Assembly (NCBI GenBank): GCA_951812805.1
Contig: CATOSZ010000015.1
Coordinates: forward strand, 1-64,000
From: an uncultured Alphaproteobacteria bacterium
GTDB taxonomy: Bacteria > Pseudomonadota > Alphaproteobacteria > GCA-2731375
Direction: 5' to 3'
DNA: 64,000 nucleotides
Below, one piece after another: positions 43,294 through 52,037 of the stretch (position 1 is the stretch's first letter; each line of letters starts with the position of its first letter). The translations under genes and the position numbers were made by a program. Below the pieces are notes generated by a model. It did not search any database and was not told where the DNA came from. It was given only the letters and a program-made list of their open reading frames with translations.

Positions 43294-44163
43294 ATGAGCG
43301 CCTTCGGCATCTTCACCTTCGCCACCGACTATTCGTTGACGCCCGCGCGCCTCGCCCGCGAGGTGGAGGACCGGGGTTTCGAATCGCTGTTCCTGCCCGA
43401 ACACACGCACATTCCGGCCGAGCGCCGTTCCGCCTATCCGGGCGGGGGCGAGCTGCCGCGCGAATATTCCCACACCCACGACGTCTTCGTGGCGCTGGCC
43501 CAGGCCGCCGCGGTGACCACGCGCTTGAAGCTCGCGACCGGCATCTGCCTGGTGACGGAGCATCATCCGATCGCGCTGGCCAAGACCGTCGCCTCGCTCG
43601 ACCTCCTGTCCGAGGGGCGGGTGATCCTCGGCGTCGGCGCCGGTTGGAACGCGGAGGAGATGGAGAACCACGGCACCGCCTTCGCACAGCGCTGGAAGGT
43701 GCTGCGCGAGCGGGTCCTGGCGATGCGCGCGATCTGGCGCGAGGACGCGCCCGAGTTCCATGGCGAGTACGTCGACTTCGATCCTATACTGTCCTACCCG
43801 AAGCCGCACCGGCCGGGCGGCCCGCCGATCCTGATCGGCGCCTCCTCCAAATGGGTGTTCGAGCGCATCGCCGAATATGCCGACGGCTGGCTGCCGATCC
43901 ACACCTTCAAGGGCCGCGCGCACGACGGCATCGACCTCGCCGTCGGGCTCGACCGGCTGGCCCGCGCGGTGGACGCGGCGGGACGCGACATGGCCGACAT
44001 CGACCTGACGATCTTCGGCCTCGGCCCCGACGCCGCGCGCATCGAGGAACTGCTTACCCTCGGCTTTCGCCGCGTCGTCTTCCACGTCCCCCCGGCCGAG
44101 GAGGCCAAGGTGCTGCGGCTGCTCGACCGCTACCAGGCCATCGCCGAGACGTTCGCCGCGTAG
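43294..44163 (+). CDS. LLM-class F420/flavin-dependent oxidoreductase
   Basis: 289 residues, luciferase-like TIM barrel. SLFLPEHTHIPAERRSAYPG, LKLATGICLVTEHHPIALAK, GRVILGVGAGWNAEEMENHG and the late ILIGASSKWVFERIAEYADG are typical of the TIGR03619 group. Cofactor, F420 or FMN, cannot be decided from sequence alone. Confidence 0.85.
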   Translation: MSAFGIFTFATDYSLTPARLAREVEDRGFESLFLPEHTHIPAERRSAYPGGGELPREYSHTHDVFVALAQAAAVTTRLKLATGICLVTEHHPIALAKTVASLDLLSEGRVILGVGAGWNAEEMENHGTAFAQRWKVLRERVLAMRAIWREDAPEFHGEYVDFDPILSYPKPHRPGGPPILIGASSKWVFERIAEYADGWLPIHTFKGRAHDGIDLAVGLDRLARAVDAAGRDMADIDLTIFGLGPDAARIEELLTLGFRRVVFHVPPAEEAKVLRLLDRYQAIAETFAA

Positions 44164-44205
44164 CGATTTGCCCGGCCGGCCAAGTCGTACCGAAGACGCG
44201 CGCAC

Positions 44206-44595
44206 TCAACCCTTGGCGGCGACGGCGTCAATCTCGATCAGCATTTCCGGCTGTGCCAGGCCGTTGATGATCAGCAGGGTGGAGGCCGGGCGGCAATCGT
44301 CGCCGATCACCTTCTTGCGCGCGGCGCGGTAGCCGTCCGCATGGCGGGGATCGGTCAGATAGACCGTGAACTTCACCAGGTCCGATTTGCGCATGCCGGC
44401 CTCGCGCAGGCAGGCGAGGATATTGCGGAAGGCGAGTTCGGCCTGCTTGCGGATGCCCTCGCCCAGCTTGCCCTTGGCGTCCATGCCAACCTGGCCGCTC
44501 ATCACCAGCCATTCGGCGTTGGCCGGAACCTTGACGCCGTGGTTGTACATGCCGAGCGGCGGATGCGTGGTCTTCGCGTTGACGAACTCGTTCAT
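44206..44595 (-). CDS. RidA/YjgF-family protein
   Basis: 129 residues. The family core is visible: SGQVGMDAKGKLGEGIRKQA, NILACLREAGMRKSDLVKFT, VYLTDPRHADGY and an Arg-containing substrate segment CRPASTLLIINGLAQPEMLIE. RidA proteins hydrolyse reactive enamine/imine intermediates. Divergent from the amidohydrolase gene, 89 bases apart. Confidence 0.88.
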   Translation of the reverse strand: MNEFVNAKTTHPPLGMYNHGVKVPANAEWLVMSGQVGMDAKGKLGEGIRKQAELAFRNILACLREAGMRKSDLVKFTVYLTDPRHADGYRAARKKVIGDDCRPASTLLIINGLAQPEMLIEIDAVAAKG

Positions 44596-44684
44596 GGCTC
44601 TTCCTCTCCCTCGCTTTGCGGGCCGGGCCCGAAGGGGCGATGATGGCCGATCGTCGGGCGCAGGCCAAGCGGGAGGATATGGAG

Positions 44685-45917
44685 ATGACCCTGGATCTGA
44701 TGTTGCGCGGCGGCCGGATCGCCGGCGGCGGGGACGACCCGGTCGATATCGCGATCGCCGATGGCCGCGTCGTCGCCATCGGCACGGGCCTCGACGGCGA
44801 GACGGCGCGGGAGATCGATCTCGCCGGCCAGCTCGTCGCGCCCGGCTTCGTCGAGAGCCACATCCACCTCGACAAGTCGCGCATTCTCGATCGCACGGCG
44901 CCGGCGCCGGACCGGGGCACCGATCACATGGCGCGGGTGCAGGCGGTCAAGCCCGGCTTCACGGTCGAGGACGTCCATGCCCGCGCCGGCGCGAGCCTGC
45001 GGGAATGCATTTCGCACGGCACCACGGCGATGCGCACCCATGTCGAGGTCGACGCCAACGTCGGCCTGCGCGGCTTCGAAGCGATCCGCCAGCTGGCCGA
45101 CGACTACGCCTGGGCGATCGATTTGGAGATCTGCGTCTTCGTGCAGGAAGGCTGGACCAACGCGCCGGAGGCCGACGCCAATGTGGTCGAAGCGCTCCGC
45201 CGGGGAACGCCGGTGGTCGGCGGCGCGCCCGGCTACGATCCCGACCGGGCCGGGCAGATCCGGCGGATCTTCGCCCTCGCCCGGGAGTACGACGTCGACG
45301 TCGACATTCACCTGGACGTCGGCTGGACCACCGACGACATGGACATCGAGCTGGTCTGCCGCCTGACCGACGAGATCGGCTGGGGCGGCCGGGTGGCGAT
45401 CGGCCACGGCACCAAATATTCCTGCCTGCCGCCGGCGGAGCTCGCGCGCCTCGGCCGCCGCCTGGCTGATGCCGGCGTGGCAGTGACGGTGCTGCCGGCG
45501 ACGGACCTGTTCGTTACCGGCCGGCACCAGGACCATGCGGTGATGCGCGGGGTCGCCGACGCCAACGCGCTGATGACGGCCGGCGCGGACTGCTGCCTGT
45601 CCTCCAACAACATCCTCAACCCCTTCACCCCGTTCGGCGACGGCTCGCTGCTGCGCATGGCCAACATGTATGCCAACACCGTACAACGCGGCGCCGACAG
45701 CGAAATCGCGCAATGCTTCGAAATGCTGACGACCCGGCCCGCCAAACTGCTCGGCCGGGTCGAACACGCCGTCGCCGTCGGCCATCCCGCCGACCTCGTG
45801 GTGATCGACGCGGCAAGCCCGATCGACGCCATCCGCCGCGTCCGCCCGGTCGCCATGGTCTTCAAGGCCGGCCACCGCACCGTCACCCGAGCGGGCGTGG
45901 AACTGCATGCGCCCTGA
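44685..45917 (+). CDS. Amidohydrolase, cytosine-deaminase-like
   Basis: 410 residues from ATG 44685, chosen because GGGAGG lies 8 bases upstream (ATG 44679 is also possible). Metal motif FVESHIHLDKSRIL, VDIHLDVGWTTDDMDIE and VAIGHGTKYS agree with the cytosine deaminase/CodA group. At the usual catalytic Asp position the sequence reads CLSSNNILNPFTPFGDG, with Asn. I believe this is shared by an uncharacterised subfamily. Substrate unknown; RidA next door fits nitrogen-compound catabolism. Confidence 0.82.
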   Translation: MTLDLMLRGGRIAGGGDDPVDIAIADGRVVAIGTGLDGETAREIDLAGQLVAPGFVESHIHLDKSRILDRTAPAPDRGTDHMARVQAVKPGFTVEDVHARAGASLRECISHGTTAMRTHVEVDANVGLRGFEAIRQLADDYAWAIDLEICVFVQEGWTNAPEADANVVEALRRGTPVVGGAPGYDPDRAGQIRRIFALAREYDVDVDIHLDVGWTTDDMDIELVCRLTDEIGWGGRVAIGHGTKYSCLPPAELARLGRRLADAGVAVTVLPATDLFVTGRHQDHAVMRGVADANALMTAGADCCLSSNNILNPFTPFGDGSLLRMANMYANTVQRGADSEIAQCFEMLTTRPAKLLGRVEHAVAVGHPADLVVIDAASPIDAIRRVRPVAMVFKAGHRTVTRAGVELHAP

Positions 45918-46118
45918 GGGGGTGGGTAGAGCGTGTCCGGTTTTGGTTTGATAGGCGGTATGGCATCAGAAGTATCTTATGTGAGCACCTGACCCGGTTC
46001 GGACGTCGGCCGCATTCCAGCCCTTCTAGCTTGATCGCCCCCGTCGCGTGCAGCAAACTTCCTGGCGGGAAATCATATGGCAAATCCCAGGGAAGATCTG
46101 GGTTATAGGAAGGGAACA

Positions 46119-46958
46119 ATGCTGACAGCCTGTCTACAGCACCGGCTGACCGCCGGCGAACGCGAACAGTTCGAGCATGATGGATATTTGGTCGTCCACA
46201 ATGCATTGCCGGCGGAGATGGTGATGGAATTGGTCACACTCGCCGACGAAATCGACGCCGAGGGCCGCCGAAAGGCCAGCGCCGGCGCGGAACGCATGAA
46301 CCACTACGACGTTATCGGCCGCGACCCGCGGCTACTGCAGTTGCTCGACTGGCCCACCATCTTTGCAAAAGTCTGGGAAATTCTGGGCTGGAACATTCAA
46401 CTCTATCATACCCATTTGACCGTGAATCCGATGGAGACGGCAGCGAACGACCCGGTAGGTGACGGTTTGAACCTTGGCTGGCATCAGGACAGCGGGCAAT
46501 TGAACGCCGATCTGGAGACCTCGCCGCGACCCCGCATCTCCCTGAAGGTCGGCTATTTCCTCACCGACACGAGCGAGACGGGACGGGGCAATCTCTACGT
46601 TTTACCCGGCAGCCATTTGCATGACGAGTTTCCGGGCGACGACCCCCGGGCGCTGCCGGACGGTGCGGTGGCCGTGCAGGTTCCAGCGGGGACGGCCGTG
46701 ATCTTCGATCGGCGCATCTGGCATTCGGGCAGCGACAACCATTGGCACGAGCCGCGCCGGGTGCTGTTCTACGGCTACGCCTACCGCTGGCTGCGGCCGC
46801 GCGACGACATGGACGTGGCGCATTATCTGCCGAATTGCGATCCCATTCGCCGGCAATTGCTTGGCGCCAGTGTAACCGGCGGCCGCGGCTATACCTCGCC
46901 GACCGCAGATGACGCACCGCTGAAGGCGTGGATCGAGGCGCATGCCCCCACAGCCTAG
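46119..46958 (+). CDS. Phytanoyl-CoA dioxygenase-family protein (Fe/2-oxoglutarate)
   Basis: 279 residues from ATG 46119 with AGGAAGGGA upstream. The iron site is visible as LGWHQDSGQLNAD (H-x-D) and the distal His in FDRRIWHSGSDNHW, with an Arg for 2-oxoglutarate in NHWHEPRRVLFYGYAY. PhyH proteins hydroxylate acyl-CoA, ectoine or small natural products; the substrate here is unknown. Confidence 0.87.
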   Translation: MLTACLQHRLTAGEREQFEHDGYLVVHNALPAEMVMELVTLADEIDAEGRRKASAGAERMNHYDVIGRDPRLLQLLDWPTIFAKVWEILGWNIQLYHTHLTVNPMETAANDPVGDGLNLGWHQDSGQLNADLETSPRPRISLKVGYFLTDTSETGRGNLYVLPGSHLHDEFPGDDPRALPDGAVAVQVPAGTAVIFDRRIWHSGSDNHWHEPRRVLFYGYAYRWLRPRDDMDVAHYLPNCDPIRRQLLGASVTGGRGYTSPTADDAPLKAWIEAHAPTA

Positions 46959-47356
46959 ATCTCTATGGCCGTCGGAATCTGCGCTACCACCGGCGCGTCG
47001 ATGTCCGCCTTTTGCTCTGGCGTCATCCGTCGACCAGAACAATCGCGTCCGAAATCGTCTCTGCGCATCGTTGTGTATCTGGACAACGGAGACGCCGAGA
47101 CTCATCCATGAGTGGCAGAAATTGCGCACCCGACGGAGAATTCGATGGGTGTCCGAAAATTGCTAGAATTGCAGTAGTCTGCAAGAACTCGGAGGTCGGA
47201 TGACCATCACCCTTTATCATTGCGACGGCGCGCGCTCCATGCGGCCTATGTGGACCATGGAGGAGATGGGAATCGACTATGAATTGGTGACGATGAGGTT
47301 TCCGGCACGGGACCACCACAAGGAATTCATGGCCATCAACCCGCTGGGTACGGTGC

Positions 47357-48565
47357 CAGGGCAATCGCATTTCAGAATTTGCCGAGGAGTGACAGGAGAT
47401 AGTCGTTGTTCCAAGCGGCGATTTTGAACTTGGCGCGCAGCGAGTCTTTTCGTGGATCCTTTCGCATGACATTGAGCGCCATGTGGCGCAGGACGGCGAG
47501 ATTGTGCGGTCCATTGTCCTTGCGGGTTCTGTCTTGGTCTTCGTTCATTTGGACATCGAGGCACCAGTGCAGGCGGTTTTCGACCCCCCAGTGCGCCCGG
47601 GCAACGGGATTGAAGCGCTCGGCGTCGAGCGGCTGGCTGAGCAGGTAGTAGGCGGTTTCGCTCGACGTCTTCTCCGCGCACTCGCGGGTCCGGGTGACTT
47701 TGGCGACCGCCTTCAGGCCCGGCCAATGATGGCGCTCTTGCAGCCACTCGACGTGGCTGGAGACGAGAGCGGCACGGGTCTCGATGCGGCCATGATCGCC
47801 ATCGACCGTGGTGTCGGTGGTGGTCGCTTCGGCTTTCGGATCGTCGAGGAAGGTTCTCACGTCGTCATGCAGCGTGCCTTGATTGCCCTTCAACGCCAGG
47901 GCGTAGTCACCCCCCTGCTCGATAATCTGGCTGGCGATGGCGCGCTGGCAATTGAGGGCGTCCACGGTCACGATCGTCCCCTCGAGGCTCAATAGTTTCA
48001 ACAGCTTCGGCACGGCGGTGATCTCGTTGGACTTGGCGTCGGTGGCGACTTGCCCCAACACCAGCCGCTGATCACAGCCCCAGGCCGAGACCATATGCAG
48101 CGCCGACGTGCCGCTCGCCTTGTCGTAGGATCGCCGCACCACCTTGCCGTCGATCGCAATGACCCCTTGGCAGGTCTCGGAAAAGCGCGCCATGAAGCGC
48201 TGGAAGCAGGCGCCGAACGCCTCCGGATCCAGCAACCGGAACACCCGGCTGAAGGTGTCGTGGCTCGGCACGCCATGTTCGAGTACGAGAAATTCCCGCA
48301 GGAACGCCTCCTTTTCACGCGCGAAGATCGCCATGTCGACCGCCGTCTGACCGCCCGAGAGGACCGTGCACAGGGCGATCGTCAAGATCTCCAGCAGATC
48401 GTGACGCCCGGCATTGCCAGTCCGCGGATCCTCGAGACCCTCAAAGCACTCCAGAAAGCCTTCCATCGCAACCTCCACCCGTGAAAAGACCGGGTAGAAT
48501 CGATTCGCGCCAATACCTCAAGATCAAACACGCACGTCAAGGCAATTCCAAATGCGATTCCCCTG
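47357..48565 (-). mobile_element. ISAs1-type insertion sequence, copy 2
   Basis: 1209 bp, same ends as copy 1; 10-bp target duplication GGTACGGTGC (47347-47356 and 48566-48575). Inserted in the GST gene in antisense orientation. Confidence 0.95.
47372..48466 (-). CDS. ISAs1-family transposase, copy 2
   Basis: 364 residues; predicted product identical to copy 1. Motifs GVIAIDGKVVRRSYDK, TIVTVDALNCQRAIA and ARAHWGVENRLHW intact. Confidence 0.93.
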   Translation of the reverse strand: MEGFLECFEGLEDPRTGNAGRHDLLEILTIALCTVLSGGQTAVDMAIFAREKEAFLREFLVLEHGVPSHDTFSRVFRLLDPEAFGACFQRFMARFSETCQGVIAIDGKVVRRSYDKASGTSALHMVSAWGCDQRLVLGQVATDAKSNEITAVPKLLKLLSLEGTIVTVDALNCQRAIASQIIEQGGDYALALKGNQGTLHDDVRTFLDDPKAEATTTDTTVDGDHGRIETRAALVSSHVEWLQERHHWPGLKAVAKVTRTRECAEKTSSETAYYLLSQPLDAERFNPVARAHWGVENRLHWCLDVQMNEDQDRTRKDNGPHNLAVLRHMALNVMRKDPRKDSLRAKFKIAAWNNDYLLSLLGKF

Positions 48566-49068
48566 GGTACGGTGCCGTATCTTGTGGACGGCGATCTGAC
48601 AATGACCGAATCTACTGCCATGTGCCAGTATCTGGTGGAGCGTTACGGGCCGTCACCGTTGGCCGTGCGCCCCGATGAGCCGGACTATCCCATCTATCTG
48701 AACTGGCTGCACCGCAGCGACGCCACCCTGACATTTCCCCTGGCGCTGGTCTATCGCTACCGGGAACTGGAGCCCGATGAGCGCAAGAACCCCCAGGTGG
48801 TGGCCGACTATCTTCCCTGGTACCTGAACCGCAGCAAGTCCATTGAGACGGCGTTGGCGGACCGGGAGTATTTGTGCGCCGGGAGATTCACCATTGCCGA
48901 CATTGCCGTCGGTTTTTCGGTGCATTTCGCCCTGTCGTCGCTGGGCCTCGACAAGGTCCTGCGGCCCAACACAGCGCGCTGGTGGGAGCAACTGACCGCA
49001 CGGGATGCCTACCGTAAGTTGGCAAAGAACCTGTACCTCTGACCGCCCGGCGGCGATTCAGTCCGCGT

Positions 49069-49263
49069 TGTGGCAATAACCAATGCCAGAGCCGGTTTTG
49101 CCCGTCATGCGCATCGCGTCGGTTGGGCGAGACCGGCGCGAAGCTGGTCGACGGGCTTCTGCCGTCGGTGCCGTACCGGCTGTGGGTGTTGTCATTTCTT
49201 ATGCCATTGAGGCCGCTCTTTGCGCAGCGCCCCGACGTGCATTCTCGGCTGCAACTCGCCTAA
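49069..49263 (+). pseudogene. IS91-type transposase relic (zinc-binding region)
   Basis: A short frame reads CGNNQCQSRFCPSCASRRLG then ETGAKLVDGLLPSVPYRLWV and LSFLMPLRPLFAQRP before TAA. The zinc ribbon followed by LVD...LP..P.R.WVLS is the N-terminal signature of IS91/IS801-type (Y2) transposases. The tyrosine catalytic domain is absent. The remaining sequence to 49417 shows no gene. Confidence 0.6.
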
Positions 49264-49417
49264 CCGGCAATGTCGGGCGCACGGCGAGTTCGGGTTCCGG
49301 GTTCGGACGTCGCGAAGGGGAAGAGAGATCGCGATGGCGCGGCTTCGGGTTCGCCCGCAGGTTCGTCGTGGCCATGGCCGCATCGGACCGGGCGACGTGA
49401 ATCGAACTCGCTTCCCT

Positions 49418-50545
49418 TCAGAACAGATGCCCGGCGCGGGCCCGCTTGGTCGCCAGGTATTCGGCGTTGTGGGTGTTTTCCGGGAAGTTGTGGGCGACCC
49501 GTTCGACCACCTCGACGCCGGCGCCGGCCAGACCCGCGACCTTGTCGGGATTGTTGGTCAGCAGCCGCACCGCCTTCACGCCGAGCTGGCGGAGGATTTC
49601 CGCCGCCGGTTCGAAGATCCGCTCGTCCGCGTCGAAGCCGAGGCGCAGGTTGGCATCGATGGTGTCGAAGCCGTCGGCCTGTAGCCGGTAGGCGCGCAGC
49701 TTGTTCATCAGGCCGATACCGCGCCCCTCCTGGGCGAGATAGACCAGGATGCCGGCGCCAGCCTCGGCCATGGCCTGGATGGCGCCCCGCAGCTGCTGGC
49801 CGCAATCGCACTTCAGCGAGTCTATCAGGTCGCCGGTGAAGCATTCGGAGTGCAGGCGCGTTAGCACCGGTCCGGTCAGATCGACGTCGCCGATCAGGAT
49901 CGCCAGGTGCTCGGCACCGCCGTCGTCGGGGCGGAAGGCCAGCATCCGGGCATCCTCCGCGCCGGCGAGCGGCACTCGGGCGCCGGCGACGCGGGCGAGG
50001 CTGAGGGCCGAGCGCGCCTCGAAGCCGTGCACGGCCGCGGCCTCGACGGCGAGGCACTCTCCACTTTCGACCAGGTCCGCCGCCGCCGCCGGGCTCAACG
50101 GCGCGAGCACCGCGGCCGGCAGGAGCCGGGCGAGCTTGGCGAGCCGGATCGCCGCCGCCTCGGCGCCGCTCGGTGCGCGCAGCGCGCGCTCGAAGGGGCC
50201 GCGCAGGGGACGGGCGAGATCGGTGGTGGCGTCACCCAGCTCGCGCGCCATCTCCGCGTCGAACCAGGATTTCCAGGACAACAGCACGACATCATGGCCC
50301 GAGGGCAGAATGTTGAGGGCGCGGGCCCTTTCCGCCGTCAGCGCCAGCAGCGGCGCGCCGGCGCCGCCTTCGGCCAGCCGGTCGATCTCCCGCGCGCTGG
50401 CGGTCTCGGCCGCCAGCGCGGCGATCGCCGCCTCGCCCTCGCGCAGCACGACGGGGGCGCCGCGGCGCAGCTCGGCGATCGCGCGGGTAACGGCGATCCG
50501 TCCGACACGGTCCCCGCTCGCTCTGCCCTCGCCCTGCGCGCTCAT
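49418..50545 (-). CDS. ribA: GTP cyclohydrolase II (riboflavin synthesis)
   Basis: 375 residues from ATG 50545 (GGAGGGG upstream). The C-terminal ~200 residues are RibA: zinc site RLHSECFTGDLIDSLKCDCG, GILVYLAQEGRGIGLMNKLR, DTIDANLRLGFDADER and RLLTNNPDKVAGLAGAGVEV. It converts GTP to the first pyrimidine intermediate of riboflavin. The N-terminal ~170 residues are a degenerate extension seen in alphaproteobacterial RibA proteins, without recognisable RibB active-site motifs. Confidence 0.92.
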   Translation of the reverse strand: MSAQGEGRASGDRVGRIAVTRAIAELRRGAPVVLREGEAAIAALAAETASAREIDRLAEGGAGAPLLALTAERARALNILPSGHDVVLLSWKSWFDAEMARELGDATTDLARPLRGPFERALRAPSGAEAAAIRLAKLARLLPAAVLAPLSPAAAADLVESGECLAVEAAAVHGFEARSALSLARVAGARVPLAGAEDARMLAFRPDDGGAEHLAILIGDVDLTGPVLTRLHSECFTGDLIDSLKCDCGQQLRGAIQAMAEAGAGILVYLAQEGRGIGLMNKLRAYRLQADGFDTIDANLRLGFDADERIFEPAAEILRQLGVKAVRLLTNNPDKVAGLAGAGVEVVERVAHNFPENTHNAEYLATKRARAGHLF

Positions 50546-50914
50546 CTTCCCCTCCATCGCCCCGGTCTGCGGCGTTGATAGGGTATCGCGGGGTCGTCGA
50601 CAACCGGGCCGACCCTCATCCGGCCAAGGGATTGGGTCGGAATATTGTAGGAATTCAATCCAATGCCTATATCTGTCAATCAGCATTTAATTCTGACCCC
50701 CTATCGGCGTGCAAAATTGACCCCCCCCCCTTGCTTCGACGGAGGTTGTCCCGGTAGTCCACGGGAGGGCCCCGCGCGGCTTCGTGTAGCGCTTTGCGTT
50801 ACGCGGAGCGAAGCCGCGTGGGAGGGGCCTGTGGGCCCACCGGGACAACCGGGCCGGCGGCGGAACGTGGGGATCAGGTGGGGTTCTTGAAGTGGCAATG
50901 AGCTTTTGAAGTAG

Positions 50915-51211
50915 TGTCCAGACTGTTCTGCAAGTTTGTCATGGCTGCCGATGAGGGCCACCGGCATGCCTGGCGCGGAGATTTCGATTGCTCGGAGCGC
51001 CAGGCATGCCGAGCCGCCGTCAGGCGGCTTTCTGGATGCGTTCGCTTTTGCTCTCCTTGAGATGGATCATGTTGAGCTAGCGGTTGGCATCCAGCCAGTC
51101 CTCATGGATTTCGATCGCGAGAGCCCGGACCAGCCGGAGGCAGCTCATCCACCCCATCGGCCCGGACTTGTGCCCCAGCTACGAAACCCCTTTTGCAGAA
51201 CAATCTGTACA
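50915..51211 (-). mobile_element. IS256-derived deletion element nested in IS21 copy B
   Basis: Same 297-bp relic as at 15661-15957, with 17/19-bp terminal inverted repeats and the residual transposase C-terminus carrying an internal TAG. Confidence 0.65.
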
Positions 51212-51305
51212 GGACCCGTTTTGATTTGCCCGCCTTTGCGATGAAAGCCCCCAGGCTGATTGGCTCCATATAGCGGATCAGCCTGGGGCTTTGCTTACAG
51301 GGCGG

Positions 51306-52037
51306 CTACTTTTGTCGTCGCTGTTTGCTTTGTGCGAAGCGGTAAGACATGTTGCCTGTTTCGATGATTGCGCAGTGATGCGTTACACGATCCAGCAACG
51401 CGGTTGTCATTTTTGCATCTCCGAAGACGGAGACCCATTCCCCGAACTCCAGATTGGTGGTGATGATGACGCTGGTCTTCTCATAGAGTTTGCTGATCAG
51501 GTGGAACAAGAGCGCACCGCCGGATTTGGGGAATGGGATATAGCCCAGTTCGTCGATGATGACGCAATCCATGGCCGTCAGTTGCCGGATGATCTTGCCG
51601 GCGTTGCCTTCGGCCTGTTCCTTGATCAGCGCATTGATCAGATCGACGGCGTTGAAGAAACGGACCTTCTTTCCCTGATTGATCAACAGCGTCCCCAGAG
51701 CAATGGCGATGTGGGTTTTGCCCGTACCGGTTCCGCCCACCAGAATGAGGTTGTGGGCCTCCTGGGTGAACTGCCCTGAGCAGAAGGGGTCGATTTGCGC
51801 TTGGGTGACGGCGGCTAGGCCGTAATCGAAAGTGGCGAAGTCCTTATGGTGGGGGAACTTCGAGGCCCGCATTTGGTGCTGGATAGAGCGCACCCGGCGC
51901 TCTACAGTCTCGGCGTCGATCAGTTGCTTTATCGCAGTGGTCAGACTTGGCGGCTTGCGCGCGGCCAGCAAAGCTTCGGCGCAAGCCGCCATTCCATACA
52001 GCCTCAGGGCGATCAGTTGGTCTATCAAAGCTTTCAT
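51306..52037 (-). CDS. istB: IstB ATPase of IS21 copy B
   Basis: 243 residues, product identical to copy A. Walker A VGGTGTGKTHIAIAL and Walker B DCVIIDELGYIPF are intact. ATGA overlap with istA. Confidence 0.93.
   Translation of the reverse strand: MKALIDQLIALRLYGMAACAEALLAARKPPSLTTAIKQLIDAETVERRVRSIQHQMRASKFPHHKDFATFDYGLAAVTQAQIDPFCSGQFTQEAHNLILVGGTGTGKTHIAIALGTLLINQGKKVRFFNAVDLINALIKEQAEGNAGKIIRQLTAMDCVIIDELGYIPFPKSGGALLFHLISKLYEKTSVIITTNLEFGEWVSVFGDAKMTTALLDRVTHHCAIIETGNMSYRFAQSKQRRQK

Larger units (their letters stand above)
47200..49042 (+). pseudogene. Glutathione S-transferase, split by ISAs1
   Basis: N-terminal 52 codons (MTITLYHCDGARSMRPMWTM to INPLGTVP) at 47200-47356 and the rest (YLVDGDLTMTESTAMCQYLV to KLAKNLYL) at 48566-49042. 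Removal of the IS and one 10-bp repeat restores a 207-residue GST with thioredoxin-fold cis-Pro region (GTVPYLVDGDL), the ES pair binding glutathione, and a helical C-domain (FTIADIAVGFSVHFA). GGAGGT before the start. Inactivated by the insertion. Confidence 0.93.

Noticed and set aside
47023..47199. Short minus-strand frame ending TPEQKADIDAPVVAQIPTAIEI as a possible gene end
   Set aside because: Only about 23 codons look protein-like, and no upstream continuation or ribosome site was found before the GST gene.
49385..49420. tRNA-like T-arm segment (TTCGATTCACG on the minus strand) near the ribA stop
   Set aside because: The stem does not pair and no acceptor, D or anticodon arms can be built around it.
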